The notes beneath the pieces were generated by a model, which worked only from the letters and a program-made list of their open reading frames with translations, was not told the origin of the DNA and did not search any database. A stretch of 64,000 nucleotides of DNA from Paenibacillus faecis (GTDB taxonomy: Bacteria > Bacillota > Bacilli > Paenibacillales > Paenibacillaceae), in contig NZ_VSDO01000004.1 of the NCBI RefSeq assembly GCF_008084145.1, positions 124,001 to 188,000 of the forward strand, written 5' to 3'. Both the position numbers and the translations under genes were made by a program. The stretch's first letter is position 1; the number at the start of each line of letters is the position of its first letter. Shown here one piece after another: positions 15,888 through 24,994 of this stretch.

Positions 15888-16523
15888 ATGGAACTTCAAC
15901 TGGCACTGGATCTTGTGGATATAGCGGGAGCAAAGGATATCATAAATGAAGTAGCGGATTATATAGACATCGTGGAAATTGGAACCCCCGTGGTCATTAA
16001 TGAAGGCTTGAGAGCCGTCAAGGAAGTGAAGCAGGCGTTCCCTTCCCTTCGGGTGTTAGCGGATTTAAAAATCATGGATGCGGGTGGCTACGAAGTCATG
16101 AAAGCCTCTGAAGCTGGAGCCGATATCATTACGGTATTAGGGGTTTCGGATGATTCCACGATTCGCGGGGCTGTAAAAGAAGCCAAGAAACAGAACACAA
16201 AAGTCATGGTCGATATGATTAACGTTAAAAACATAGAAGAGCGTGCTAAGGAGATTGACCAAATGGACGTTGATTATATCTGCGTACATTCCGGTTATGA
16301 CCATCAGGCCGCGGGGATAAGCTCATTTGAGGATCTGCTTAAAATCAAGCGGGTAGTCTCCCACGCCAAGACGGCCATCGCAGGCGGCATTAAGCTCGCC
16401 ACCTTGCCTCAGGTTATTGACGCCGGTCCTGATCTGGTCATTGTCGGGGGAGGCATCACCTCCGCGCAGGATAACAAGCGGGCTGTTGCGGCAGAAATGA
16501 AGCAGCTTGTCAGCCAAGCGTAG
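15888..16523 (+). CDS. hxlA: 3-hexulose-6-phosphate synthase
   Basis: 211 residues from MELQLALDLVDIAGAKDII. It condenses formaldehyde with ribulose 5-phosphate to hexulose 6-phosphate, the first step of the ribulose monophosphate detoxification route. The orotidine decarboxylase-type barrel motifs LALDLV, ADLKIMDAGGYE, and the phosphate-binding IAGGIK and VGGGIT are visible. ATG at 15888 has AAGGAG at about 11 bases; the ORF is open upstream, but the added codons lie in the promoter. The isomerase gene follows after 6 bases. Confidence 0.95.
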   Translation: MELQLALDLVDIAGAKDIINEVADYIDIVEIGTPVVINEGLRAVKEVKQAFPSLRVLADLKIMDAGGYEVMKASEAGADIITVLGVSDDSTIRGAVKEAKKQNTKVMVDMINVKNIEERAKEIDQMDVDYICVHSGYDHQAAGISSFEDLLKIKRVVSHAKTAIAGGIKLATLPQVIDAGPDLVIVGGGITSAQDNKRAVAAEMKQLVSQA

Positions 16524-16529
16524 GGCAAA

Positions 16530-17087
16530 ATGAGTACGATCGTATATGCCTCGAGTATTGTAGAGGAGCTTCGGCGGGCCGTTGATAAAATCTCAGTAAA
16601 TGAGGCCGAACATCTCGTTAATTTGATTTTAAAGGCGGAAAAGGTGTTTGTGGCGGGGGCGGGCCGGTCGGGCTTGATGGGACGTGCGTTCGCCATGCGC
16701 CTCATGCATCTCGGTATTCAAGCCTATGTGGTCGGCGAAACCGTGACACCGGGCATTGGCCCTGGAGATTTATTGATTATCGGGTCGGGGTCGGGTGAGA
16801 CACAGAGCCTCATAGGGATGGCAAACAAAGCCAAACATATCGGAGCGACGGTAGCCCTGGTTACGGTTCATCCGAATTCCACACTTGGACGTTTGTCTGT
16901 TACTGTGCAGCTGCCCGGTTCGGCAAAAGATTCCGAGGATAGAGAGTCTACCGCCTCCATTCAACCGATGGCTTCTCTGTTTGAACAAATGTTAATTATT
17001 TTATTGGATGCTGTCGTTCTTCGGCTGATGGATCAGATGGGAAAAAACGCGGGTCAAATGTTCGGTAGACACGCCAATTTGGAATAG
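16530..17087 (+). CDS. hxlB: 6-phospho-3-hexuloisomerase
   Basis: 185 residues, SIS-fold. It converts hexulose 6-phosphate to fructose 6-phosphate. The phosphosugar motif VAGAGRSGLMGRAFAMRL and the GSGSGET motif are both intact, and the C terminus AGQMFGRHANLE is typical. It lies 6 bases after hxlA and forms an operon with it. An inverted repeat that can act as a terminator follows before hxlR. Confidence 0.95.
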   Translation: MSTIVYASSIVEELRRAVDKISVNEAEHLVNLILKAEKVFVAGAGRSGLMGRAFAMRLMHLGIQAYVVGETVTPGIGPGDLLIIGSGSGETQSLIGMANKAKHIGATVALVTVHPNSTLGRLSVTVQLPGSAKDSEDRESTASIQPMASLFEQMLIILLDAVVLRLMDQMGKNAGQMFGRHANLE

Positions 17088-17144
17088 CCCGTCACAGCGC
17101 CGGACAAGATAAAAAGAGCGGATAAATACGGGTTCCGTTTGGAG

Positions 17145-17192
17145 CTGTCCAGAAGGGCTGATTGACAGACCTTTTGGACAGTTTTATATTTT
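17145..17192 (+). terminator. terminator after hxlB / hxlR leader hairpin
   Basis: CTGTCCAGAAGG pairs with CCTTTTGGACAG (one mismatch) around an 11-base loop, then TTTTATATTTTT. It separates hxlAB from hxlR. Confidence 0.65.
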
Positions 17193-17218
17193 TAAGAACA
17201 AGAATGGAGGTGATGGGG

Positions 17219-17587
17219 GTGGCGACGGAAATTAAAGATCGTATCAACCTGTCGGAAATTAACTGCGAGAAAGAACTTACCCTTGCCGTGATCGGCGGCA
17301 AATGGAAGCTGATTATTTTATGGCACTTAGGACATGAAGGAACGAAACGCTTCGGTGAGTTGAACAAGCTAATTCCCCATATCACTAAAAAAATGCTGAC
17401 CAACCAATTGCGGGAGTTAGAAGACGACCAGCTCATATCAAGGAAAGTATACTCGGAGGTCCCGCCAAGAGTAGAATACTCGCTTACGGAATACGGGATT
17501 TCCTTAATGCCTGTCTTGCAAATGATGTACGAATGGGGAAAGAACTACGGAGAGAGCGTGGTATGGAAAAAGCAATATCCAAAGTAA
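17219..17587 (+). CDS. hxlR: HxlR family transcriptional activator of hxlAB
   Basis: About 122 residues. The core [20 protein letters not shown] and the following winged helix ([31 protein letters not shown]) match B. subtilis HxlR closely, including the redox/formaldehyde-reactive Cys in INCEKEL. GGAGGT at 17207 favours the GTG at 17219; in-frame ATGs at 17213 and 17204, and the ORF opening at 17162, are alternatives. Unlike in B. subtilis, it lies downstream of and in the same direction as hxlAB. Confidence 0.92.
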   Translation: MATEIKDRINLSEINCEKELTLAVIGGKWKLIILWHLGHEGTKRFGELNKLIPHITKKMLTNQLRELEDDQLISRKVYSEVPPRVEYSLTEYGISLMPVLQMMYEWGKNYGESVVWKKQYPK

Positions 17588-17643
17588 AAGTTGCAAATCA
17601 ATTCCAGCTGTGCTATATTTATTTTATTAGAATTTCGACCTGG

Positions 17644-17706
17644 ATCACATATTGTAGAGGGTTATGATTTTGATGTGTAACCTTGTACAATATGTGATTT
17701 TTTTTT
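17644..17706 (+). terminator. long terminator hairpin after hxlR
   Basis: ATCACATATTGTA pairs with TACAATATGTGAT, and inside it GGGTTA pairs with TAACCT, followed by TTTTTTTT. Confidence 0.8.
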
Positions 17707-17753
17707 GAAATTTGAAGGATCATGTAAAAATAAAAATATGGAGGTAATTCACC

Positions 17754-17954
17754 ATGGAAAAAGGAACAGTAAAGTGGTTTAATGCAGACAAAGGTTTTGG
17801 TTTTATCGAGGTTGAAGGCGGGGACGACGTGTTTGTACACTTCAGCGCCATTACAGGCGACGGTTTCAAATCGCTGGACGAAGGTCAACGTGTTGAGTTT
17901 AATGTAGTACAAGGCAATCGAGGCCCACAGGCCGAGAATGTTGTTAAACTGTAA
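17754..17954 (+). CDS. cold shock protein, CspA family
   Basis: 66 residues forming a single OB-fold. RNP-1 is KGFGFIEV and RNP-2 is [22 protein letters not shown] is the family hallmark. It acts as a single-strand nucleic acid chaperone at low temperature or on entry into stationary phase. GGAGG precedes the ATG, and a short leader follows the hxlR terminator. A terminator and a YdjO-type cold-inducible protein come directly after. Confidence 0.96.
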   Translation: MEKGTVKWFNADKGFGFIEVEGGDDVFVHFSAITGDGFKSLDEGQRVEFNVVQGNRGPQAENVVKL

Positions 17955-17968
17955 AGCTGCCTGTCAGA

Positions 17969-18001
17969 AAGTCCCAAACATCGTGTTGGGGCTTTTTTTT
18001 C
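17969..18001 (+). terminator. terminator after csp
   Basis: Stem AAGTCCCAA / TTGGGGCTT with eight T residues. Confidence 0.8.
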
Positions 18002-18035
18002 GCTCATGATTCCAGAAGAGAAAGAGGGATGCTGC

Positions 18036-18248
18036 TTGTACTATTCACGGAAAAGACCGTTGATGGATCTTCCAGAAGAAATGACAGCGATATGGTCATG
18101 CACAAATGTAAAGTGCAATGGATGGATGAGGGATAACTTTGTTTTTTTAATTCAACCGATATGCGGCCAATGCAATTCCTTGATGGAAAAGAGTGAAAAA
18201 ATGCTGCCTATTCTAGCTAATACAAGTCCTAATCAGACGAAGAATTGA
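18036..18248 (+). CDS. YdjO family cold-inducible protein
   Basis: About 70 residues. The pattern IWSCTNVKCNGWMRDNF then ICGQCNSLM gives a CxxxxC...CxxC zinc-ribbon-like arrangement seen in B. subtilis YdjO. The ORF opens at 18006, but a TTG at 18036 with AGAGGG upstream gives YYSRKRPL, aligning with the YdjO N terminus and length. Lying just after a cold shock gene supports a linked role. Biochemical function is unknown. Confidence 0.8.
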   Translation: MYYSRKRPLMDLPEEMTAIWSCTNVKCNGWMRDNFVFLIQPICGQCNSLMEKSEKMLPILANTSPNQTKN

Positions 18249-18266
18249 ATAGATTGAGGAAATCAG

Positions 18267-18294
18267 AGCTTTTCCGACTCATCGGAAAAGCTCT
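18267..18294 (+). terminator. terminator after ydjO-like gene
   Basis: Perfect stem GAGCTTTTCCGA / TCGGAAAAGCTC with a CTCA loop, then TTTT. Confidence 0.8.
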
Positions 18295-18352
18295 TTTGCA
18301 TCTAAACGCTAAAATTGCGGGGCATGCCGTACTGTTAGCCGCTGTATCATCG

Positions 18353-20680
18353 CTATTCCACACTTTTTAACGATTCCATCATATGGATGCGTGATACTTT
18401 TCTCCGAAGCAGCAGGTTGGCGAGAAGGGTGAGCACGAAGGCGACCATAACGGCTGTCAGCATCGCGACCGGATGGAGTTGGTCGGGGATTTGCTGATGA
18501 GTGCTCGACAAGGCCTTGACAACAATGGTATACATATAGCCGCCGACCGGCAACGCTACAATGGCCGCAAAGGTGGTGAGCAGGATGTTCTCCAAAAAGA
18601 TAAGTCGGTTTATTTTACGTTGGGGATAACCTAGTACCTTAAGCGTGGCCAGTTCACGGTTTCTTTCATAAATATTTATGGAAGAAATCGTGTAGATGGC
18701 ACCAAAAGAGAGAACGGCGGCACAAATGATGAACATGATAAAGATAAAACTGTTTTGACTCATAATATATTGAGCCGATTTTTTTAGATCATTCTTATCC
18801 GCGATGGTATCCACCTGTTGCTCTTGTTCAAAGAAGTTGCGTACGCTGAGAAGATCTGTCGCATTATTGGCCTCCACTAGAAGTGAGGTCGGACGGAAGT
18901 CGATGCCAAGGCTCTTTAAATAAGTCGGTGTAACGTAGAACGACGGGTACGAGTATTGGTTAGAGATGTGTAAAACCTTCATGTCCACTGTTTTGTCAGC
19001 CAGCTCCGGTGCTGTGAACTTCATCCTGATGACATCCCCTTCGGCAATTCGGTAGTGTTCCGCGTAGGATTTAGGTACCACCACGCCATGGTCTTCCAAA
19101 GTGATGGGGGTGTCATTTTCGTCGAAGAAACGAATAAGCCGGTTTTCTTTTTCCGTAACGACTAACGTGGCATTTTCGCGGTCATCGCCTTTGATGAATT
19201 CCACGGGAAAGGTGGATAAATCGTAACTGTTCTTTATGCCGGCAGGCAGCCATGATGGATCCGGAGCAGCCCCCCTCGTATAATCGACTCTTAAATCGTA
19301 GGTATTTACTTCTTCAACCTGGGCAGCTACTTTTTGCAGGGCCGTTTGAGTGCCGAAAGCGGTAATCAATAAAACGGTGCTCGCCACAACCCCGACTGAG
19401 CTTGCCAACGCTTTAGGTTTATTTAGAAATATATTTCTGAAAATGAGTTTATAGCTGTAAGAAATACGGTTCCACAATCCCGGAATTCTCTCGATGAGCA
19501 GCGGTCTTGTCATCTTCTTAGGCGGTTTGGGGCGCATTAACTGTGATGCCCGTTCATGGAGTATGACCCTGCCGCTCAAGTAACAGGACAGGATTCCGAA
19601 AGCACTGGAGAAGAGAATGGGAGGAATCACGGAGAACCAGGATAAGGTGAAAGTAATGCCGGGCAGCGAATAAGCCCTTGCATTCGACGCCGCTATTAAG
19701 GGAATAAGCACTACGGAAGCCAGGACAACGCCGAGAAGGGAGCCCAAGATCCCCGCCAGCACCGGATATCCCATGTAATGCAGCAGAATATTTCTGTTTT
19801 TTACACCCAACGCCTTCATAATCCCTACTTGAGTTCGTTGTGAATCTATAATTCGCGACATGGTAAGGAATAGGATCATCGCTTCAATGATAAAGAAGAC
19901 CAACGGGATGACCTTGCTCATCATTTTATTATTGTGAATCGTTTGTTGTAGTTGAGTATAGCTGAACGTCCGCTCTTTGCTAATTTGGTTTAAGTAGGGG
20001 AGGCCTTTGGACTTCTCCTCAATGGATTGGCCTAATTGGCCGAGATCGTAGCCTTCCTGCGCATCAATCAAAAGCTCGTTATAGTAAAATCCGTCTGCGA
20101 TAACAGGTATGGCCTTTTCGGCTATGTAAGCTACGCCGTAGTTTTTATGGTCCTGAGTACTGTTTTTTTTGGCATATTCCACGTTCTCGCCCAAGCCGCT
20201 GACGGTAAACGTCCATTTTTTTTCACCGGTACTTACGTGGATGGGATCACCGACTTGAAGCTGATGTTCTTTGGCATAATGGGAATCAATCAAGATTTCA
20301 TTTGCTCCGGATGGGAACTTGCCCTCAATCATCGTGGGGGTATTTATTTCAGGATTTGGAGGGATGGTGTGGATTCTTAAGGAGGCTTGGCTATCTTTAA
20401 AATCTTGCGTGGCATCCAGGGTGTAACGTCCTTCTATTTTGTTTATACCTTTGAGTTCGCTTAAGCCGTCCACGTCCTGATCGGAAATTTGGCTGTAGTA
20501 GACATTCAAGTCGCTTAGGTTATGTTCTTGAAAATAAACCTTCGTATAGGCGCCAAGATGCTCGCTTAGGGTCGTCAACCCCGCATAGAAAAAGGCACCC
20601 ACCGCGATAATTAAAACAAAGGCGATAAATTGCCCCGTAGATTGCTTAATATCCCGTAATGATTTTATCAACAACCTCAT
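18353..20680 (-). CDS. ABC transporter permease, FtsX/MacB family (duplicated)
   Basis: 775 residues with eight to ten membrane helices in two FtsX-type halves. The first has an N-terminal helix, a large extracytoplasmic domain (about 40-240) and three helices (about 255-385); the second half repeats this from residue 430. The sequence SKVIPLVFFIIEAMILFLTM and the ALGVKNRNIL / VLGYPQRKIN cytoplasmic loops are diagnostic. ATG at 20680 follows the ATPase stop by 2 bases. The pair likely exports a peptide, lipid or antibiotic. No two-component system sits next to it. Confidence 0.88.
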   Translation of the reverse strand: MRLLIKSLRDIKQSTGQFIAFVLIIAVGAFFYAGLTTLSEHLGAYTKVYFQEHNLSDLNVYYSQISDQDVDGLSELKGINKIEGRYTLDATQDFKDSQASLRIHTIPPNPEINTPTMIEGKFPSGANEILIDSHYAKEHQLQVGDPIHVSTGEKKWTFTVSGLGENVEYAKKNSTQDHKNYGVAYIAEKAIPVIADGFYYNELLIDAQEGYDLGQLGQSIEEKSKGLPYLNQISKERTFSYTQLQQTIHNNKMMSKVIPLVFFIIEAMILFLTMSRIIDSQRTQVGIMKALGVKNRNILLHYMGYPVLAGILGSLLGVVLASVVLIPLIAASNARAYSLPGITFTLSWFSVIPPILFSSAFGILSCYLSGRVILHERASQLMRPKPPKKMTRPLLIERIPGLWNRISYSYKLIFRNIFLNKPKALASSVGVVASTVLLITAFGTQTALQKVAAQVEEVNTYDLRVDYTRGAAPDPSWLPAGIKNSYDLSTFPVEFIKGDDRENATLVVTEKENRLIRFFDENDTPITLEDHGVVVPKSYAEHYRIAEGDVIRMKFTAPELADKTVDMKVLHISNQYSYPSFYVTPTYLKSLGIDFRPTSLLVEANNATDLLSVRNFFEQEQQVDTIADKNDLKKSAQYIMSQNSFIFIMFIICAAVLSFGAIYTISSINIYERNRELATLKVLGYPQRKINRLIFLENILLTTFAAIVALPVGGYMYTIVVKALSSTHQQIPDQLHPVAMLTAVMVAFVLTLLANLLLRRKVSRIHMMESLKSVE

Positions 20681-20682
20681 GA

Positions 20683-21387
20683 TTACCACTCAATCCCTTC
20701 GACACTCTGTTTTTCGTGATTCAAAGTGATGCTTTCGATTCTCCCGCTTTTCACTTTAATAATTTTGTCCGCCATGGGCGCAATCGCGGAATTATGGGTG
20801 ACCAAGACGACGCACTTCTTTGTCTCCTGGTTTAAGTCTTGAAGCAGCTTTAGGACAGACTTGCCCGTGACATAATCCAAAGCGCCGGTGGGTTCATCGC
20901 AGAGTAGAAGTAAGGGGTTTTTGGCAACCGCCCTCGCTATGGCCACTCTTTGTTGTTCTCCGCCGGAGAGCTGGGAAGGGAAGTTTTTGATGCGGTCCTG
21001 TAAGCCGACTTGATCTAAAATATCTTTTGGATCGAGGGGGTTCTTGCACACTTCCGTAGCGAACTCCACGTTTTCCAGGGCATTTAAATTCGGAATGAGG
21101 TTGTAGAATTGAAAGACAAAACCGATTTTCTCCGCTCGATAGGCGGTTAATTTCTTTTCGCTGAATCCCGTGATTTCTTGATCGCCTACAAACACTTGAC
21201 CTGAGCTGGCGGTATCCATCCCGCCAAGGATGTTTAATATTGTACTTTTTCCGGCGCCGCTGGCCCCCAAAACAACGACAAACTCGCCCTCCGAGATGGA
21301 GAAATCAACACCGGCAAGGGCCTGGATGTTCACTTCTCCGATTTGGTATTCCTTCGTGACGTTTTTGAATTCGATGAGTTTCCGCAC
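20683..21387 (-). CDS. ABC transporter ATP-binding protein, MacB/LolD type
   Basis: 234 residues. Walker A is [10 protein letters not shown]-loop [10 protein letters not shown], signature [14 protein letters not shown], Walker [13 protein letters not shown] and switch His VTHN. It energises the FtsX-type permease encoded immediately downstream, 2 bases after its stop. A ribosome binding site AGGAGG precedes the start. The upstream region to 21560 holds no other gene on this strand. Confidence 0.93.
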   Translation of the reverse strand: MRKLIEFKNVTKEYQIGEVNIQALAGVDFSISEGEFVVVLGASGAGKSTILNILGGMDTASSGQVFVGDQEITGFSEKKLTAYRAEKIGFVFQFYNLIPNLNALENVEFATEVCKNPLDPKDILDQVGLQDRIKNFPSQLSGGEQQRVAIARAVAKNPLLLLCDEPTGALDYVTGKSVLKLLQDLNQETKKCVVLVTHNSAIAPMADKIIKVKSGRIESITLNHEKQSVEGIEW

Positions 21388-21562
21388 TTCTTACATCTCC
21401 TCCTAGGGTGGGTTGATTTTTCTTGATTGTAGGCGATTCCACGCGGGGAAGAAACGGACTTGGGACAGTTTTACGGCTGGGCTTAGGTCGGGGATGAGGC
21501 TGGTCCGAAGAATGAGGGAATGTAGGATGATACAGCCGGTTCATAGGGTGCTTTAAGTGTGA

Positions 21563-21583
21563 AAGCCCGCTCATTGAGCGGGC
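21563..21583. terminator. intergenic hairpin
   Basis: Perfect stem AGCCCGCTC / GAGCGGGCT with loop ATT. No long T run follows, so the role is uncertain. Confidence 0.4.
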
Positions 21584-21789
21584 TATCGACTTTATTCAGA
21601 AGAATATGGGTTCGGGTTGAGGTATCCTTCGCCGATTAGGTTAAAGCTTCGAATGGCCCCCTCTTCATTAAGATTAAACGACAACATGCACAACAACTTA
21701 TCCTGGCGGGAATGGAAGCGCAACATCGCGAAATGCCGGGTGTGGTACAACAAAAGGGGAACAACACACTATATCAAGGGGTGGAGAAC

Positions 21790-22554
21790 ATGGGAAAACT
21801 GTTCAGCAAGGTGGCGATCGTCACCGGCGGCAGCCGCGGCATCGGCCGGGCGATCGCGCTGCGGCTTGGACGAGAAGGAGCCGCGGTCGCCGTGCATTAT
21901 TCGGCCAGTCGAGACGCAGCGGAGGAAGTTGTAGGAGAGATCCAGCGCAGCGGGGGTAGCGCTTTTGCCGTTGGCGCCGATCTTAGCACGCTGGAGGGAA
22001 TACGGGCGCTTTTTGACGGTGTGGAACAAGAGCTCCACACACGGTTCGGCTCGACAGGAATCGATATTCTGGTCAACAATGCGGGGATCGGTCTGACTAC
22101 AACCCTCGAGGCTACGAAAGAGGAAGACTTTGATTACCTGATGTCGCTGAATGTAAAGGCGCCGTTTTTCATGATCCAGCAGGCGCTGCCCCATCTCCGA
22201 AAGGATGGACGTATCATTCAGATTTCGTCGGCCGTTACCCGCATGTCTCTGCCGGCCATACCGGCGTACAGCATGTCGAAGGCAGCCGTCAACGGACTGA
22301 CGCTTTCGCTGGCCAATCAACTCGGTCCGCGTGGAATTACGATCAATGCCATTGCGCCGGGGTTCGTAGCGACCGACATGAACGCGGGCATGCTGCAGGA
22401 TCCCGAAAGCCGGCAGTTCGGCGCCAATTTCTCGATTTTCGGAAGGTGGGGAGAACCGGGGGATATTGCGGATATCGCGGCATTTCTCGCATCGCCGGAG
22501 GGCGGTTGGATTACGGGTCAGGTCATCGACGCCAGCGGCGGTTCGCATTTATAG
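21790..22554 (+). CDS. SDR family NAD(P)-dependent oxidoreductase
   Basis: 254 residues. Cofactor motif TGGSRGIGRAI at about 12-22, NNAGIG near 97, the catalytic Ser in IIQISSAV near 150 and YSMSK near 163. Classical SDR similar to 3-oxoacyl-ACP reductases, but with no fatty-acid gene context, so the substrate is unknown. ATG at 21790 has GGGGTGGAG upstream; the longer frame from 21712 has no such signal. A terminator-like hairpin follows at 22599-22627. Confidence 0.9.
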   Translation: MGKLFSKVAIVTGGSRGIGRAIALRLGREGAAVAVHYSASRDAAEEVVGEIQRSGGSAFAVGADLSTLEGIRALFDGVEQELHTRFGSTGIDILVNNAGIGLTTTLEATKEEDFDYLMSLNVKAPFFMIQQALPHLRKDGRIIQISSAVTRMSLPAIPAYSMSKAAVNGLTLSLANQLGPRGITINAIAPGFVATDMNAGMLQDPESRQFGANFSIFGRWGEPGDIADIAAFLASPEGGWITGQVIDASGGSHL

Positions 22555-22598
22555 AAAACTAAAGCAATCATTTGGTGGGGAACAGATGGAACAGGACG

Positions 22599-22627
22599 AG
22601 GCTGCCGTGAACTTGACGGCGGCCTCT
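22599..22627 (+). terminator. terminator after SDR gene
   Basis: Stem GAGGCTGCCGT / ACGGCGGCCTC with a short loop, then TTTAACG. Confidence 0.65.
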
Positions 22628-22784
22628 TTAACGTGAATTTGGAGGATGATCATCGACTAATGCCCCGGTAGACAACTTGATAATTAACATAGAATTCGTT
22701 AAAGAAACCCGCATCCCGCTTTTGTTGGCTGGTGCATCTATCTACACTAAGTAAGGGGAGAGCGTTGGGTCGCTATTTTCTTCT

Positions 22785-23075
22785 CTAAAAACATGTAAAT
22801 GACACAATGCTCCTTAAATCGACCCCAGTATACACCCACATTCGACCGGTCCACCTAAAACCGGAAACGGATGTACGCCCTACAAAGGTTGGGAAGAACC
22901 AGAATGCGTTCCCATTCCTCAGCCACACATAGGTGTTGCGGAATAGACAACCGGCAATGGCACCGGGGTCGACGGCGAATGTTGAAGCAGCGGGTTGTTG
23001 TGGGGTGAATTGTGGAGGGGGAGAGGATGGTGGCTGCTGTGTTCCTTGTGGTCCTTGAGGCGGCATAAATGACAT
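22785..23075 (-). CDS. small Pro/Gln-rich protein with conserved hydrophobic tail
   Basis: 96 residues. Residues 1-33 are rich in Pro, Gln and Ser. The rest, CLFRNTYVWLRNGNAFWFFP then VGRTSVSGFRW, is a compact aromatic-rich domain I recall from short proteins of Bacillus and Paenibacillus with no proven role. AAGGAG lies 9 bases before the ATG. It follows a second small gene on the same strand whose N terminus is also Gln-rich, so the two are likely co-expressed, perhaps in sporulation (inference). Confidence 0.7.
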   Translation of the reverse strand: MSFMPPQGPQGTQQPPSSPPPQFTPQQPAASTFAVDPGAIAGCLFRNTYVWLRNGNAFWFFPTFVGRTSVSGFRWTGRMWVYTGVDLRSIVSFTCF

Positions 23076-23115
23076 AAGATTTCACTCCTTATTAGAGGAT
23101 TAGGCTTAATCAGGC

Positions 23116-23421
23116 CTATAATAGTGAAATGGCGAGTAAGTTGAACAGCACTAGGGGTAAAACGTAATCACTTTGGAAACCGGGAACAAAGCCTCGACTA
23201 GTCGAATGACTCGGTAACCTTAAGTATAAAATTCCCCTTTCGCAGTGGATAAGTAACCCTTCAAAAACATCTCCATCCACGGTCTCCACTCGAACAGGCT
23301 TATTAACATGGTTTTTACTGATGTTTGCTATATGATCTTGGATGGATTTTAGGTTCTGCCTAGTAGTTGGATCCATCCGATATAGTGTTTGTTCTTGCTG
23401 TCCCTGCTGTTGCAAGCTCAT
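23116..23421 (-). CDS. small hypothetical protein, possible SM-like beta fold
   Basis: 101 residues from MSLQQQGQQEQTLYR. The stretch HVNKPVRVETVDGDVFEGLL and the following ILYLRL resemble the beta-barrel of SM-like or YlxP-size RNA-binding small proteins. This is a weak structural guess. The C terminus is hydrophobic. GGAGGT is 8 bases before the ATG at 23421; upstream in-frame ATGs lack a site. It precedes the 22785-23075 gene by about 40 bases. Confidence 0.6.
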   Translation of the reverse strand: MSLQQQGQQEQTLYRMDPTTRQNLKSIQDHIANISKNHVNKPVRVETVDGDVFEGLLIHCERGILYLRLPSHSTSRGFVPGFQSDYVLPLVLFNLLAISLL

Positions 23422-23775
23422 CGTCGTGACCTCCAATTTAGATTCATTCATTTTCTCCATCCTATGCAGGGGCCTATAGGTCAGTGACTATGCGTGAAAA
23501 AAGCCGCCCTGAAGGTGGCTCGCCATTGAATAGATCCGGGTATAGAACGGGTGGTATTGAGGGATTCCCCCTCTAACGCTGCACGTTCTTTGCGCTGTAT
23601 AATTTTGTCGATGCAGTCCTTTTCTATGTGAATTGGATAGCGAATTAAAGTGTCAAAGTTATATTGACTTTATAGAAGTAAGTGGATACGATGATCTGGT
23701 TGTAAGTGTGCTGTAACCCCAGAGTCGGCGAATCCCGTCCGGCGATTTATCGGAGGAGAGAGGATCAGAGTAGTG

Positions 23776-24612
23776 ATGAAAAAGAAAGTTGCGGATATCG
23801 CATTGATCATTGTGGGGGCCTTTTTATTTGCGCTGGCCGTCAATCTGTTTGTCATTCCGAATGAGTTTGGCGAGGGGGGCGTTACAGGGGTCACCATTAT
23901 TCTGTACTATTTGTTTCAGTGGTCGCCCTCGTTAGTTAATATAGTGATTAATGGCTTGCTGTTGATTGTCGGCTACAGATTTCTGGATCGGCAGACGACG
24001 GTGTATACAGTGATTGCGGTTGCTTTTAACTCGCTGTTTCTGCACTTCACGGAGAACTGGAGGATCGATTCGCACGAGCCGGTCATTAATGCGATCTTTG
24101 CCGGTGTGCTGGTGGGGATCGGAATCGGCCTGATCGTACGGGTCGGGGGAACGACGGCGGGAACCGTGATTCTGGCCCGGATCGCCAATAAATATCTCGA
24201 CTGGAATATCAGCTATGCGTTGTTGTTTTTTGATCTGATCGTGGCTTTTTCCTCCTACTTTATTATTGGTGCGGAAAAACTGATGCTGACGATCGTCATT
24301 TTATATGTGGGTACGAAAGTGATGGACTTCATCATTGAGGGGCTGAATCCCAAAAAGGCCGTTACTATCATTTCGGAGAAACAAAACGACATCGCCGAGA
24401 TGGTCATTACCCAAATGGACCGTGGAGTTACAGTTCTGTCCGGCCATGGATACTATACGAAAAATCCGAAGGAGGTTCTATACATCGTCATCAGCAAGCA
24501 AGAAGTATCGACGCTTAAAAAGATTGTTAGATCCATCGACAAAGCCGCGTTTCTCACCATCCACGATGTGCGGGATGTGTTTGGAGAAGGGTTCCTGGAT
24601 ATTTCGAAGTAG
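23776..24612 (+). CDS. YitT family membrane protein
   Basis: 278 residues. N-terminal YitT domain of five to six helices (residues 5-190, with GVTGVTIILYYLF and VRVGGTTAGTVILARI), then a cytoplasmic DUF2179 domain ending with IHDVRDVFGEGFLDI. The family is widespread in Bacillota with several paralogues and no settled function. Starts at 23773 (GTG) and 23776 (ATG) are both possible; AGAGGA lies upstream. It appears monocistronic. Confidence 0.92.
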   Translation: MKKKVADIALIIVGAFLFALAVNLFVIPNEFGEGGVTGVTIILYYLFQWSPSLVNIVINGLLLIVGYRFLDRQTTVYTVIAVAFNSLFLHFTENWRIDSHEPVINAIFAGVLVGIGIGLIVRVGGTTAGTVILARIANKYLDWNISYALLFFDLIVAFSSYFIIGAEKLMLTIVILYVGTKVMDFIIEGLNPKKAVTIISEKQNDIAEMVITQMDRGVTVLSGHGYYTKNPKEVLYIVISKQEVSTLKKIVRSIDKAAFLTIHDVRDVFGEGFLDISK

Positions 24613-24616
24613 GAGC

Positions 24617-24787
24617 ATGGTTATTCAATATGGGGTCGAGGACGTTGAGCCGGCAAAAGAGTATGGTGGGATATATCGCCAATGGGCGATTCCGGCCAAT
24701 TCTCAAGTAATCATGCAGGCGTTAAGGCTTTCTAAAAAAGGAGATTTATATTATTTTGGGAATAGGGTGAAATCTAGACCTTCTTAA
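24617..24787 (+). CDS. short hypothetical ORF
   Basis: 56 codons, MVIQYGVEDVEPAKEYGGIY onward. AGGAG is only 1 base before the ATG, so translation is doubtful. It may be a gene remnant. No family is recognised. Confidence 0.25.
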   Translation: MVIQYGVEDVEPAKEYGGIYRQWAIPANSQVIMQALRLSKKGDLYYFGNRVKSRPS

Positions 24788-24789
24788 AT

Positions 24790-24994
24790 ATAGGTGTCGA
24801 CCTTAAAGGAGAACGCACGAATGGGTGCGAATATGAAGCGAACATGCTTTTCCTGGGGGATTCGCACCAAGGGAATTACTTTATTTTACATAAAAGTTAG
24901 TTTATTTTATGTGAAAGAGAAGAAGATCTGCTGATTAGAAAGCCTGTTTTTACAGTATTTTCATTTTGTAGCTTATTCTATGTTAAAAATCGGG
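24790..24994 (+). promoter_or_regulatory. CRISPR leader
   Basis: AT-rich stretch directly before the first, intact repeat; the opposite end of the array carries a decayed repeat, so this is the leader side and transcription runs rightwards. Repeated TTTATTTTA words occur at about 24880-24910. Confidence 0.55.
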
